Shown: positions 1 through 10,961 of the stretch, piece after piece
Position numbering within the stretch: the stretch's first letter is position 1
How the letters are laid out: each line of letters opens with the position of its first letter
Assembly (NCBI GenBank): GCA_021378535.1
Contig: JAACJV010000001.1
Span: 1-64,000 of the forward strand
Length of the DNA stretch: 64,000 nucleotides
Direction: 5' to 3'
From: Ureaplasma sp. Hg1
GTDB lineage: Bacteria > Bacillota_I > Bacilli_A > Mycoplasmatales > Mycoplasmoidaceae
Notes under the pieces: model-generated
Database searches by the model: none
Told to the model about the DNA's origin: nothing
The model's input: only the letters and a program-made list of their open reading frames with translations
Position numbers and translations under genes: made by a program

Positions 1-171
1 AGTAAATCAATTAAAAGATCATCACAAGGTGAAACTTATACACTTGATTTAGTTACAATAGTTTCAGGCGAAAACAATAATGTTTGAGTCGAAGATTATT
101 ATGTACATAACGCTAAGGAATTTCAAAGTAAAATTTGAGAACAACAAAAGCTTAATGTCGTAGCAGAGTAA
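1..171 (+). CDS. C-terminal end of a Hint-like (intein/pretoxin type) protein, partial
   Basis: The reading frame is open from base 1 and stops at TAA 169-171, so only the last 56 residues are present. Two TGA codons are read as Trp. The segment contains a run of beta-like sequence ending in VEDYYVHNA, which resembles the C-terminal His-Asn block of Hint domains (inteins, bacterial intein-like domains, polymorphic-toxin pretoxin HINT). In pretoxin HINT domains the motif is commonly VHNA and a toxin follows; here only about 18 residues follow before the stop. Family assignment rests on this one motif because the N-terminal Cys block lies outside the window. A terminator-like hairpin follows at 193-227. 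Confidence 0.4.
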
Positions 172-192
172 GTTTTATTAAAAATGATTACA

Positions 193-227
193 AAAAAATA
201 GAATCCATTTGTGGATTCTATTTTTTC
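193..227. terminator. Rho-independent terminator, probably bidirectional
   Basis: A perfect stem (AATAGAATCCA paired with TGGATTCTATT, extended by A and T tracts) encloses a TTTG loop and is followed by a T-rich run. It lies between the end of the plus-strand gene at 171 and the end of the minus-strand small gene at 241, so it can serve both convergent genes. Confidence 0.85.
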
Positions 228-240
228 TTTTTATAAATGA

Positions 241-381
241 CTATTTGTCATTATTAGGATTGCATTGATCAGCGTGGTTGTCGTGATTAGCAGCATAAGT
301 ATCGTTGTTATTGTTACCATTGTTTGCATTATGAGCATCGCCTCTTTGGTTTCCACCACCGAAATTATTTAATAAATTCAT
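241..381 (-). CDS. Small Asn/His/Gly-rich protein (46 aa)
   Basis: This short frame runs from ATG (379-381) to TAG (241-243) and encodes 46 residues. It is preceded by a very strong Shine-Dalgarno sequence, AAGGAGG, about 6 bases before the ATG, which is the main evidence that it is expressed. The product begins MNLLNNFGGG and is then almost entirely Asn, His, Asp and Gly with a single Cys near the end. It has no signal peptide or membrane segment. I do not recognise the family. The His- and Asn-rich composition could suit metal binding or a disordered linker-like role, but that is speculation. Confidence 0.6.
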   Translation of the reverse strand: MNLLNNFGGGNQRGDAHNANNGNNNNDTYAANHDNHADQCNPNNDK

Positions 382-591
382 TATGTACCTCCTTCCCACA
401 AATACGCATAAATTTTTATTGATACGTATGATTATATTATAGTACTTACACTAACAATTGCAAGATAAACGAGAAAAAAACACAAAATCAGCCTAATTTT
501 AGTGTTTTTTGCTAAAAAAGTACGTTTAAACGAGAAAAAAACTCTCAAAACCCTTAATTATTGTATAATTTTATCAAAGGGAGTAAAGTTC

Positions 592-1953
592 ATGTTAATA
601 AAATATAGTATTGCTAACTACTTATCTTTTAATGAAAAGCAAAGTTTTTCATTAAAATCAGGTAAAGCACAAAATAAGAAAGATCATTTGATTAAGGGTA
701 AAAATTTCAACATCTTGAAATTCAACGCTCTTTATGGTGCAAACGCTTCAGGCAAAAGTAATTTATTGAAATCAATTCATACGGCGCAATCATTGATAGT
801 TGATATTGATCCATTTAAAAAGGATAGTATTGGGAAGCCATTTAAATATAAGGAAGGGAATAGCAATATATCAGAATTTGAGTTCGAATTATATATTCGC
901 TCAAATACATATCAATATAGTTTTGAAGTTGATATTTTCAATTGTTTGGTCTACCAAGAAAAATTGGTTGATATTTCAAATGGTAAAAATAAAATAGTAT
1001 TTGAAAGAAATTATGATGCTCAATCTAAATCTTATATATGAAATTTTAAAAATCTCTCAAACAAGAAAACAAAAGCGAGACTAAATATCTATATAGAAGA
1101 TATGAATAATAGTGAAAATAGTAACCATTTATTTTTAAATTATTTAAACCATAAAATCAGTCCTTTCTATAAAGAAAAGGGAAAGGCTGATAATGAGTTA
1201 TTAATAATTAGAGAAATTTATGAATGATTCGCCGATAAGTTAGTTGTTTTTTCTCGCAAAAAAATATCAGATTTTAAAATATTATTTAATGATAGTGAAA
1301 TTGCTAAAGTTAGTGAAACAATAAGTGGACTAGATTTGGGAATTAGTGACATCGAATTCCAGGAAATAACAGATGAAGATTTACTTAAACGAATTTATGA
1401 TGGAGATAAATATAAATTCGACTCGATCCAAGAATTTTCTAAAAATAGTATTATTGCTAATGAAAATTATTGCCTTACATTTTTTTATGAGAAAGAATTA
1501 TATTACATAAATAAAAGTAGCGATAGTTATAAAATATACAAAATTATTTTTAAATTAGATCAATATGAAATTTCACTAAAAGAATTATCGAATGGAACAA
1601 TAGCGGTGCTACAAATCATTTGATTTATACTTCTAACCAAAGGTAAGACAGTTTTTATAGATGAATTAGCCGGCACCCTGCATCCGCTCCTAATTAAAAA
1701 AATAATAGAAGTATATCTTGATACTTCAAAAAAAATAAACCAGCAATTAATAATCGTGAGCCACCAGTCATATATAATGGATTTTAAACTTATTCGTCAA
1801 GATGAAATCCACTTTATCGAAAAGCTTCCGCAATATGCGTCGCATATTATGGAATTAGATTCTTTTAATGAACGGAAAGATAAAAAATTAAGTAAATCAT
1901 ATTTAGAAGGTAATTATCATGCGGTTCCAAAAATCGCTTCAGATTCAAAATAG
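592..1953 (+). CDS. ABC-type AAA ATPase (COG1106/AAA_15-like)
   Basis: The 453-residue product starts at ATG 592, chosen because AAAGGGAG lies 8 bases upstream, and contains three in-frame TGA (Trp) codons. It carries the parts of an ABC-type ATPase head: Walker A GANASGKS at about 49-56, signature LSNG at about 332-335, Walker B TVFIDE at about 353-358, and a switch histidine in SHQ at about 390-392. The start MLIKYSIANYLSF is typical of stand-alone AAA ATPases linked to phage defence, whose usual partner is an RloB-like nuclease. No partner is adjacent; an RloB-like gene lies near 59 kb. The next gene starts 22 bases downstream, so co-transcription with nrdG is possible. The function as a defence ATPase is inferred from the family. 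Confidence 0.8.
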
Positions 1954-1975
1954 TTTACATTTAGGAGATACCAAA

Positions 1976-2431
1976 TTGAAACAGTTAAACATAAATTCAA
2001 TTATTTGAAATAAATCAATTGTTGATGGACCGGGCGTTAGAACAGTCATATTTTTACAAGGTTGTAATTTGAAGTGCAAAGGTTGCCATAATAAAGAGTT
2101 ATGGAGTCAAATGGATAAAGATCTAATGTCAATTGACGAATTAATTAATTTGTTAGATAAAAAATGTATTAATAACAAAATAACCATTTCTGGGGGCGAA
2201 CCATTGCTTCAATATGAAGGGGTTTTAGACTTGGTTAAAAAATTAAAAAATTACAATATTGCAATGTACACAGGACATGAATATAATGAAATTCCAAGCG
2301 ATATTTTGCAATATTTAAATTATGTAAAAGTTGGCCCTTATGTTAAACGCTTAAAGGATTCGACATTAGAATATTATGGATCAAAAAATCAAAAATTTAT
2401 AAAGGTGGAAAATAAAAATGAAAAACTCTAA
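1976..2431 (+). CDS. nrdG: Anaerobic ribonucleoside-triphosphate reductase activating protein
   Basis: This 151-residue radical SAM enzyme activates NrdD by making its glycyl radical with a 4Fe-4S cluster and S-adenosylmethionine. The cluster motif C-x3-C-x2-C is visible as CNLKCKGC (Cys30, 34, 37), preceded by DGPGVRTVIFLQGC, which is typical of NrdG, and the SAM-binding segment TISGGEPLLQ follows. The likely start is TTG at 1976, because the frame before the Cys motif is open back to it and AGGAG lies 8 bases upstream; one Trp is encoded by TGA. The 3' end overlaps nrdD by 14 bases, so the pair is translationally coupled. The length matches the family. Confidence 0.93.
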
Positions 2432-4079
2432 GATAGATAATGCATCACAAAGAAAAATGTATGTTGGCAGAATATTTGATGTAGGAAACACATATGTAAA
2501 ACAAGAAATATTAAAAAATATTAACAAGAAATATAGCGCTCTGCACGAAAAGGGATATATTCATATCCATGATCTTGAAGCTTTTGACCTTACATATAAT
2601 TGTTTGAGTCCTTTAATAAAGAACGTCGATATAAATCATTTGTCAGATCAAAGTGATATCGCTAAATTAATGGGTTTATTTGAAACTTTAGAACAAATAA
2701 CACTAGAGTTAGGTAATGAACAATCAGGCGGAATTGGTTATGGAAATTTTGATTGCGATGTTGCATTTTTAATCAGAAAATTAAAAATTAATTATAGCGA
2801 CAATGAAGATTTGATTTATTGTTTAATAGATAATTTTCTAAAATTTTGAAATAACACGAGAGAAAGATGCGGCCAAATGAGTTATTACGTTTCGCTTAAT
2901 TTAGGTCTAGACACTAGTGAATTAGGCAGATTTATATCCCATATGACATTGGATGCGTTTAATAAATCATCAGTTGAATTTTATAAACCAAATATAATTT
3001 TTAAAGTTAAAAAGGGCGTTAATTTATTTGAGGGCGATCCTAATTATGATTTATTAAAAAAATCAATAAGAACAACATGTAAAAAAATGATTCCCACTTA
3101 TTTATTGTGCGATGCTGAACAAAATAGGGATAGTGACCCAAGAGATTTATCAATTATGGGCTGTCGAACAAGAATTTTAGCCAACATAAACGGGCCGCAA
3201 ACATCATTGGGAAGAGGAAATATTGCGAATGTTACAATTAACTTGCCTAGATTAGCATTGGAGAGCAAGCAAAGCACCAATGCCTTAAACGTCTTTAATA
3301 AGGAAGTGTTCAATATTATGGATGATGTGGCAATAATTTTATTAGAGCGATTTAGTAATATTGCTAAAGTTGATATTAAAAACTTTTTCTGCAATGTTGA
3401 AAATGAATTTTGATGTAAAAAGTTTGACCATGAAGTTTTTAAACAAGGAACATTATCAATTGGATTTATCGGCTTGTCTGAAGCTATGGAAATACTATTG
3501 GGTAAGAAATTTTGATTGAGTAAAGATTCATATGAAACAGCGATAGGTTTGATTGCTGGAATGCGAGAAAAAACTGACAGTTATACAAATAAGTATGGTC
3601 TAAATTTCTCTTTATTAGCACCGGCAGCTGAAGCAGTTTCTGGAAGGTTTCCTAAATTAGATTTATTAGAATTTAATAACACCATAATCAATAAAGGTTA
3701 TTACACCAATTCCTTTCACGTAGAAGTTAGTGATGGAATAAATCCCTTTGATAAAATTAAGTACGAAGGCCCTTTTCATTCTTTGTGTAATGGTGGATCT
3801 ATTACGTACATCGAACTTAGCGAAGCACCACAAAAGAATTATGAAGCAATATGCGAATTAATAAAACATGCGATCAAATATAACGTGAATTATCTAGGAT
3901 TTAATTTTCCATTAGATAGTTGTAACGAGTGTAAATTACGTGGTATTTTCGATATCTGCCCACATTGTCATTCGAGCAATATTTTAAGAATACGAAGAGT
4001 TTCGGGATATTTAGAAATATTAGATTATTTTGCCGATGGTAAAAAACAAGAAACTCTTAATCGAAAGGGAAATATATAA
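2418..4079 (+). CDS. nrdD: Anaerobic ribonucleoside-triphosphate reductase (class III)
   Basis: NrdD reduces ribonucleotides to deoxynucleotides using a glycyl radical and works only without oxygen. The 553-residue product has YIHIHDLEAF near the N-terminus, an active-site cysteine in MGCRTR (about residue 249), GRGNIANVTINLPR, a C-terminal zinc site (CNEC and CPHC) and the glycyl-radical motif RVSGY with Gly at about 530. It is shorter than textbook NrdD because the N-terminal ATP-cone allosteric domain is absent, so dATP inhibition is probably lost. Trp residues are encoded by TGA at several places. It overlaps nrdG by 14 bases and its TAA shares a base with the next ATG. Anaerobic RNR is uncommon in Mollicutes as far as I know. 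Confidence 0.95.
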
Positions 4080-4666
4080 TGCATATAGCGATAGAAGGAA
4101 TAGATGGCGTTGGTAAAACTACGCTCTCAAAAAAGCTTGCTAAAATAATAGATTATAAGTTTATAGAAAAACCATTAAGCGAGCTTACAGATAAAAAAGG
4201 GATGGAAAATTATTTAAGAATAAGGGATTATATTAATCAACAAAATGATAATCACGTGCTAACTTCGTGGTTTTATGGTCTTGGCAATTTATACGCCACT
4301 CATAAATATGGAAATATGAATATTATCACTGACCGCTACTATTTGTCTAATTGATTTTGAGGCGGGGAAGATTGTACTGCGCCTATTTTTGAACTACTTT
4401 TAAAGCTAAATGGGAAACCTGATTTAACAGTCATTTTATGGTGCGACAATAACGCATTAGAGAAACGTTTATTAGAACGTTCTACGACTGACAATGATAT
4501 AGGAAAGATTAAATTAAATAATGAATGTAAGTTGAAAATGGAATCTTTTTGCAAGAAATATGAATTTAATTACATTTTAATTGATAGTTCTAATAAAACG
4601 GTCGATGATGTAGCTGATTTGATCATAAAAGGTTTCTTTGATAAGGAGTTAAAATGAAAGATATAG
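4079..4666 (+). CDS. Thymidylate kinase-like deoxynucleotide kinase
   Basis: The 195-residue protein begins with a P-loop, EGIDGVGKTT at about 6-15, and has ITDRYYLSN, the DR(Y) element of thymidylate/deoxynucleoside kinases. It likely phosphorylates dTMP or another deoxynucleotide with ATP in the cytosol, which fits its place right after nrdD. The ATG overlaps the nrdD stop (TAATG). With TGA read as Trp the frame passes the next ATG and ends at TAG 4664-4666, overlapping the LRR gene by 13 bases. The lid region is not a close match to canonical Tmk, so the exact substrate is uncertain. It is possibly a phage-type dNMP kinase. Confidence 0.75.
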
Positions 4667-6297
4667 ATATGAAGGAAACGATGCTATATTACAAGTTGCT
4701 TTTCACAGAAAAAAATTATAATGAATTTGTAAAAGAGTATGATGATTTCAAAATTTACATCGATGTAAATAAACAAGTCATTCATTTTGGCGAAGTAAAA
4801 ATCCACTTTAAAGGCTTGGATGACCTAGCCGCTTTAGAATGTTTTGACAGACTTATTAATAGTGGAGTTAAATATAGTAATCTAAAAATTAAAAAAATAA
4901 ATAATTCAATTGAAATTGCAATATTTATTAATGGGAAACAATTTTTAGTTATGTTTCCCCACGATTATGATTCAAAGAAACGAATAGAAGCAGCAAGAGA
5001 TTATTGTAATTATTATTCATGCCTAAGGGATGGTCTAATAATTAACAAATATATAATAAATTATAATGGAAAACAATATAATGATGGACTATTTGAAGAC
5101 AAATTTTTATCAAGTATTTCAAATAAATTTAGTAATAACAAATATGTTTTTAAAGATTATGAAGATGATAATTTTATTATTAAAAACGACATTTTAATAA
5201 GCTATAAAAAATATTTTTCACAGCAGAAAAAAGTTACCATTCCCATGGGCGTAAAACATATCGCCCAATCATTGTTTTGGGATAATAAAAATATTGAGGA
5301 AGTAATTTTGCCGGATTCGCTAATTACAATAGGGGGAGACGCTTTTTATTATTGTACAAATCTAAAAGCAATTAATTTGCCTATTTCTCTAGAGAGAATC
5401 GGTAACAACCCCTTCACAGGATGTCATCAACTAGTTATTAGTAATCATTCTAAAGCTTTTAAATTCGTTAATAATGTTATTTATGATAAGGATATGGAAA
5501 TTGCTATCCATTGTAATCTTTGGGCGAAAATAGATAATCTAGTTTTACCAGAAACTATTAAAACAATAGGTAAACATGCCTTTCATAAGTGCAATGGGAT
5601 TAAGCAAATAACATTACCTAGATCTTTAATTAATATTGAAAACAATCCTTTTTCGGAATGTACAAATTTAAAATTAATTAATCTTTCAATGAATATCGTT
5701 ATTGAGGATGGAATTATTTATAATAAATCTAAAACTAAAATCCTAGCATGTTTAAAAAACGAATTGTTAGATTTATATCGTTTCACCTCAACAGAAAGAT
5801 TGATTGGTAAAAATGTTTTTTATAATTGTGATCGTTTGACTAGAATTATAATTGGAAGCAATATTATTAAAATACCTTATAATCCTTTTTCAAATTGTAA
5901 AAATTTAACGCTTGAAAATTATTCTGAAAATTATAAATTATATAAAGGAGCTTTATATAATAAAGACTTAACAATTTTACATAGCGTAACAAATGCGATG
6001 CTTAAAAACAATACGATTATCTTGAGTCCGAATTTAAAAGTAATTGGACGAAATGCCTTTTGTGGATGTAATGAATTAGAAAGTTTAATATTGCCTCAAA
6101 ATATTATTGGTATAGGTAGGGGTGCCTTTAGTAAGTGTACAGGTTTGAAAGAGTTAGTTATTCCTAAAAGTATACAATATTTTGAGGATTGAGTATTTTG
6201 TTATTGTGAAAATATGATATCTATTAAAATCCCTAAAAATATTGAAATACCTGCAAAAGTATTTAATGGAACAAAGGTTAAAATGGAGTACTACTAA
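4654..6297 (+). CDS. BspA-like leucine-rich repeat protein (LRR_5 type)
   Basis: This is a 547-residue protein with a unique N-terminal region (about 1-190) followed by repeats of the LRR_5/BspA kind. Repeats show the pattern of a hydrophobic strand, LPxSLxxIGxxAF, then a short CxxL segment, for example VILPDSLITIGGDAF and LILPQNIIGIGRGAF. Such repeats usually mediate protein binding, often at the cell surface. No signal peptide or membrane helix is visible here, so this protein may be cytoplasmic. A TGA at 6190-6192 is read as Trp and the final repeat continues to TAA 6295-6297. It overlaps the kinase upstream (13 bases) and the methyltransferase downstream (1 base), an odd place for an LRR protein. 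Confidence 0.8.
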
Positions 6298-7166
6298 TGA
6301 AACTTAACACAGAAAACAATTATCTAATTATGGGACAAAATGAACCCGTTTTAAATGCTATGATGCCTTTTTATGAAAATAAAATAAGCACTATTTATAT
6401 AGATCCGCCATACAATAGTCAAATTGATTATTTAAATTATAAGGATTCTTTTTATAATAAAAACGGTTTTAACGAATGAGTTAATTTTATAAAACCATTG
6501 ATTCTATTGTCTAAGCGAATGTTGACAAATAGTGGCGTTATGTTTATTCATTTGGACGAATCTGAACTAATTAGTACCACTACATTATGCTATGAAATAT
6601 TTGGTAAGAAAAACACCAACATAATTATATGACCTAAAACAAATGTTGATTATGACCAAAATAGAATAAGCAAAAGCTTTATAAATATCAAATCGGTGCA
6701 TGAATATATTATTGTTTGTTATCGAGATATTGAGAAGACAAAGTTCAATAAAATGGCTGTTCCTTTGTGAGAAGATCATAAATATGTGAAAGACCAAATG
6801 GAATGGTGTGAATCGATCATTAAAAACACCGGAACCACTTCATCAGCAAAAGATGAAATTCAAGAAATCTTCGGTGATAGAAAATATTTTAGCACACCTA
6901 AACCGGTAAAATTAATTGAAGAATTAATTAGGATTTCAACACCAAAAGACGGCATTTTTTTAGATTATTTTGCAGGTTCTGGAACAAGCGCTGAAGCAAT
7001 TATTAAATTAAATGTCACCGATGGAATAGATAGAAAATTTGTACTTGTAACAAATAATGAAAATAACATATGTAAGGCAGTGACTAAAAAGCGGATAGAT
7101 AAAGCGAAGGAGAATTATAAATGAGATAATTCCTATTGCTTTGTGGATTTTGAACAAGACATATAA
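6297..7166 (+). CDS. DNA methyltransferase (N6-adenine/N4-cytosine, beta class order)
   Basis: The 289-residue protein has catalytic motif IV, DPPY, at about 36-39 and the SAM-binding motif FAGSG at about 225-229 inside LDYFAGSGTSAEA. Catalytic motif first and SAM site last is the beta-class order seen in type III Mod subunits and many solitary phage-type methylases. At 289 residues it is small for a Mod subunit, leaving little room for a large target-recognition domain, and no restriction subunit is adjacent. It therefore looks like an orphan or phage-derived methylase. Its ATG shares a base with the stop of the LRR gene. The frame continues past a TGA at 7122-7124 (Trp) to TAA 7164-7166. 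The recognition sequence cannot be predicted. Confidence 0.85.
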
Positions 7167-7216
7167 AATAGTAGCAACCTCAAATAGATTAACTATCTGG
7201 GGTTGCTGCTATTTTT
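7167..7216. terminator. Rho-independent terminator between convergent genes
   Basis: AGCAACC (7173-7179) pairs with GGTTGCT (7201-7207), extended by nearly complementary bases on both sides (AATAG and CTATT outside; AAATAG and CTATCT inside), and ends in CTATTTTT. It sits directly after the methyltransferase and overlaps the end of the minus-strand OLD-like gene. Confidence 0.8.
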
Positions 7217-9677
7217 AGTTATCTGAATCATTCTTTTTTGAGAATGAGTTTTGACTATCAAGGTGATTATCGCTATCAAGATTTTGAGTTTTATTTTTAA
7301 AATCATTATTAACGATACTAGTTGGTCGTGGAATATCGCTATTGGAATTAATATGATTGCTCGTGTTGGGCACGATACTAAAATTTGGGACTCGTGCTTT
7401 ATCTTTAGATTCATTATTTACAATAGTAGTTGGTCGTGGAATATTGCTATTTACGTTGTTAGAAACGATGTAATCGTTTGGGTTGAAAATATTACTTTTT
7501 GGTTTATTAGGAATAACGCTAAAATTTGGAGTATTTGCTTTAGTTCTAGTGTCATTGCTAACAATAGTAGTTGGCCGTGGAACATCACTCTTTACATCAT
7601 TGGTAGCCGCGCGATTATTTGGTTTAGATACATTATCGGTGTTTGAAAATTTAACATTAATTCTAGTGTCATAAGGAATAATGTTAGTCGGTCTTGGAGT
7701 ATCATTATTTGAAGCGTCACTTTTTGCACCAACATTTAAATTAGCTTCATTACTTTTTTTAGCGTTACCCTTGTGGTTGCGACTATCTACCTTCTTACTA
7801 TTAGTAAGATTCTTATTGTTTGAGTTATGTCCTTTACTTTTTTTGTTATTAACTGGGGCCTTGTTTTTGGAACTCGAATCCTTACTTTTTTTAGATTTAG
7901 AAATTTTATTATTATTTAAATTCTTATCACTACTTTTTTTAGGACTAGGAGTCTTCTTGTTATTTGAATTACGACTTCTACTTTTCTTAGAAGCAGTAGA
8001 AGCTTTGTTATTCGGGTTGTGAGCATTGCTCTTTTCATCATTAGATATTTTATCTTTAGAATTATGGGCGTTATCTTTTTTATTATTATCAAATATTTCT
8101 TTCATATTAACTAGAGCTTTGATTCTCTCAAAAATTGGAACAATATTTGCAAGAACTTTTTTGGCTTCACGATCAGATAAACTATTAACATAATGAGACA
8201 TCCATTTTTTTCTAATGTTGCCTCCCTTATCACGCATATCACTAATGTTGAATGTACCATCTAAAATCAATAGTGATTCAATCCCAAATTTGCTCGAAGG
8301 GAAATAATTATTAGCATCCTTGGCATCAAATGATAATTTATATAGATTACCATCAACACTATCTTCTTGCTTAACGTCGTGATCATATAAGAAAACTGTC
8401 TTTGAACGGTTGATATCATTGTTCTTTAATCATTTATAGAAGGTATCCATATGCGAATAACCCCCCTGATCTTTTTTATTAGAATTAACATCCCTAATTT
8501 GGGAAATCATAAAGCCTTCACTTGATAAATCAAAAGCTCTAATTGTCTTTCTTAAGTATTCAACATCAGTCGGCCCTTCAACAAGAATGTTGGTTTTTTC
8601 AATTAGATTAGACATAATACAATTGAAAGCTGCTTGTGAATAACTATTAAAGTTATTCTTGTTAGCTTCTTCAATTACTATTTTACCGTTCTTAGCACGT
8701 TTAAAAATTAACACTTTATCAGTTGCATAATTAACCGAGTTCAAAATTTCAAGCGAGTGAGTTGCGATAATTAATTGGTTCTTTTTTTCATTTCCACTGT
8801 TGTCCATTAGTTTCTTATAGAAATCTAAAATATTACGTTGCCATAATGGGTGTAAGTTTAATTCGGGTTCATCAATTAAAACGATTGATTTATCCTTGCC
8901 TAATTCATCAATGATAGTAGTTGCTCGAATGATGATTTGTTTTTCGCCACTACTTAAGCCATCCAACGGAATTTCCACGCCATTTTTACTAAATTTAATT
9001 TCACGATCATCTGCTGAAAAATCTAAATCTTCAAAAATTGAAGCGAAGGCATTAATAAACTTTTTAGTGTCTTCAATGATTTCGCCTGAAGTTGGATAAC
9101 GACTTTTATCTTGAAAAAATTGCATTAGTTTTTTTCCTGATGATTCATTGGCACTTGATAAAATTTCTTTTACATTACTGGCGTTATAACCAGATGGTGG
9201 ACAATTAGCATTTTGAATAAAATTAAAAATTTGATTACTTTGAATATTAAGTAAAAGTGGGTTAAAGTTAGTCGGGTAACTTTCGTTTGAAGAATTAAAG
9301 ATAACTTTTCAAACGTTCCCAACTAAGATTAATTTTAGTTTTAAAGCATCAAGGTCGTTCTTATTTTTCGATTTAAATGAATTTATTTCAGAAATGATTC
9401 TGCCTTTATTAATAATTGGATATTCCAAACCATCCTCTAAAGCATTTGAGGATGCAATTGAATCAACTAACAATTTAGATAATTCACTCTCAGACAAAAC
9501 AACGTCAATACTGAAATCACATTCACCATCAGCGTTGACACCGTTCAACATTTTTAGAAAGGTTGTTTTACCAGTTCCGTTTTCTCCAATTAATATAATA
9601 TTTTGATAGTCTTCAAAATTAACATCAAGATCACCTAGGATCTTATGATTCTTTATTCTTATCTTATTAATTAACAT
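7215..9677 (-). CDS. OLD-type ATPase/TOPRIM nuclease with long low-complexity C-terminal tail
   Basis: This 820-residue protein has an ABC-type ATPase head: Walker A GENGTGKT at about 31-38, signature LSSGE at about 241-245, Walker B IVLIDEPE at about 265-272 and switch ATHS at about 305-308. A TOPRIM nuclease domain follows, with LVEGPTDVEY at about 365-374 and FLYDHD at about 429-434. This architecture is that of OLD-family nucleases, many of which act in phage defence. It starts at ATG 9677 after a purine-rich AAGGGGGC site; several TGA codons are Trp. From about residue 530 onward it carries about 290 residues unlike any OLD protein I know: first Lys/Ser/Asn-rich, then four PRPT-centred repeats. 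The 557-residue paralogue at 12374-14047 lacks this tail. Confidence 0.85.
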
Positions 9678-9933
9678 TATTATGCCCCCTTAGAACATCA
9701 ATCTTTATTGTAGTTAATATATTTACAATAAACTTGTCTTTAGCGTAACAACAAGTGCTTAAACTTTTTGTTAAGCTGATACTACTTATTATAACTTCGT
9801 TTAGTCTTTTTGGTTACATAAACCTAAGACGTAAAAACAAGGACATTTTAGTAAGAGCGATTAAACCGCCAAACTAAAACCCCTCGTTCGTACTATCTAA
9901 TAATAAAAGATAAAGCCATATTTGTAAAGATAT

Positions 9934-10665
9934 TTAAATATTTGTAAGCTCACTTCGTATTTTAGCGATAGATATAGCGCTTTCTTTAGATAAGTTCGGC
10001 ATATTTTCTATGCCTTCAGGTAGAGAAGTAAATTCATTTCCATCTAATTTTAAATATTCTAGACTTTTCATATCTAAAATTTCTACAGGCAATGAATCAA
10101 GAAAGTTATTGCTGATATCAAGTTTGGTTAAATTTTCGAGAAGTAAAACTTCACTTGGCATTTTTTCAAGGCTGGTCCCACTTAAGCCTAAATCAGTGAT
10201 GTTTTTGTTAGTTGAAGTTTTATAGATTATTTTATTAATCGAAGCGCCAATGTTGCTGCGATCAATATTATGAATGTAGTATCTCTTGTTAATTCGAATT
10301 TTAATTTCAACGATGTCTTGAACCCTTGGGGTTTGAAGTTGTTCAACTTTGCTAGTCATTAATTTGTTTTTAGGCATTTTAATTAAATTACATGCAATGA
10401 TGTTTAAAATAACGCCAACGATAAAAGTGAAAGGGATTAATGTTAAGGTTGCAGCGATAACTCCATAGGTAAAATCAATTTGGCGATATTCTTGTAAATC
10501 TGACATTGTTAGTAAAAATTCATATAAATATCATAGTATAAGTAATATTGGAATTCCTATAATTGCTGCTAATGAGTTGAGATAAGTCCCTAAAAGACTT
10601 AAAACAATCATTACGATTACGGCCCCAAACATTCCATTTGCGTGTGGTTTTAAATTGTTTTCCAT
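9934..10665 (-). CDS. Membrane-anchored leucine-rich repeat protein
   Basis: The frame is open back to ATG 10663-10665, which has GGGAG 6-10 bases upstream, giving 243 residues. The N-terminal part has two hydrophobic stretches (about residues 11-50 and 68-93) separated by a short charged segment, so both ends are probably cytoplasmic. The C-terminal part (about 150-230) contains classic short LRRs: ITDLGLSGTSLEKMPSEV, LTKLDISNNFLDSLPVEI and LEYLKLDGNEFTSLPEGI. This LRR class is distinct from the BspA type at 4.7-6.3 kb. The role is unknown; LRRs usually bind proteins. It is flanked by the OLD-like gene and a glycosyltransferase on the same strand, but gaps of about 250-300 bases separate them. 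Confidence 0.75.
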
Positions 10666-10961
10666 TTTATTACTCCCATATTATAGTTTACTTTATCTCT
10701 TAAGTTGATTAATTATTAAAAAAATAACTTAAGAAATATTCTATGTAATAATATCATGATTTGACTATTTTTAAAATAACTATTTAGCTATCTAATAAAT
10801 AATAATATCGAAGAAAAATTAAGAGTCTTAGTTAATAATTAGATACAAGTATTTTAACCGTTAATTTTGTCCTTAGGGGACCAAGCAGATTTAAAATTAT
10901 CCTTGTATTAATAACCTATATTTTAACTATTGACACGCGTTATTATGTGTTAACAATATTT

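Noticed and set aside
7483..8022. Leu/Phe-rich plus-strand frames opposite the OLD-like tail
   Set aside because: They are the antisense shadow of the Lys/Asn-rich tail, have no ribosome site, and the minus-strand frame is continuous with the ATPase domain.
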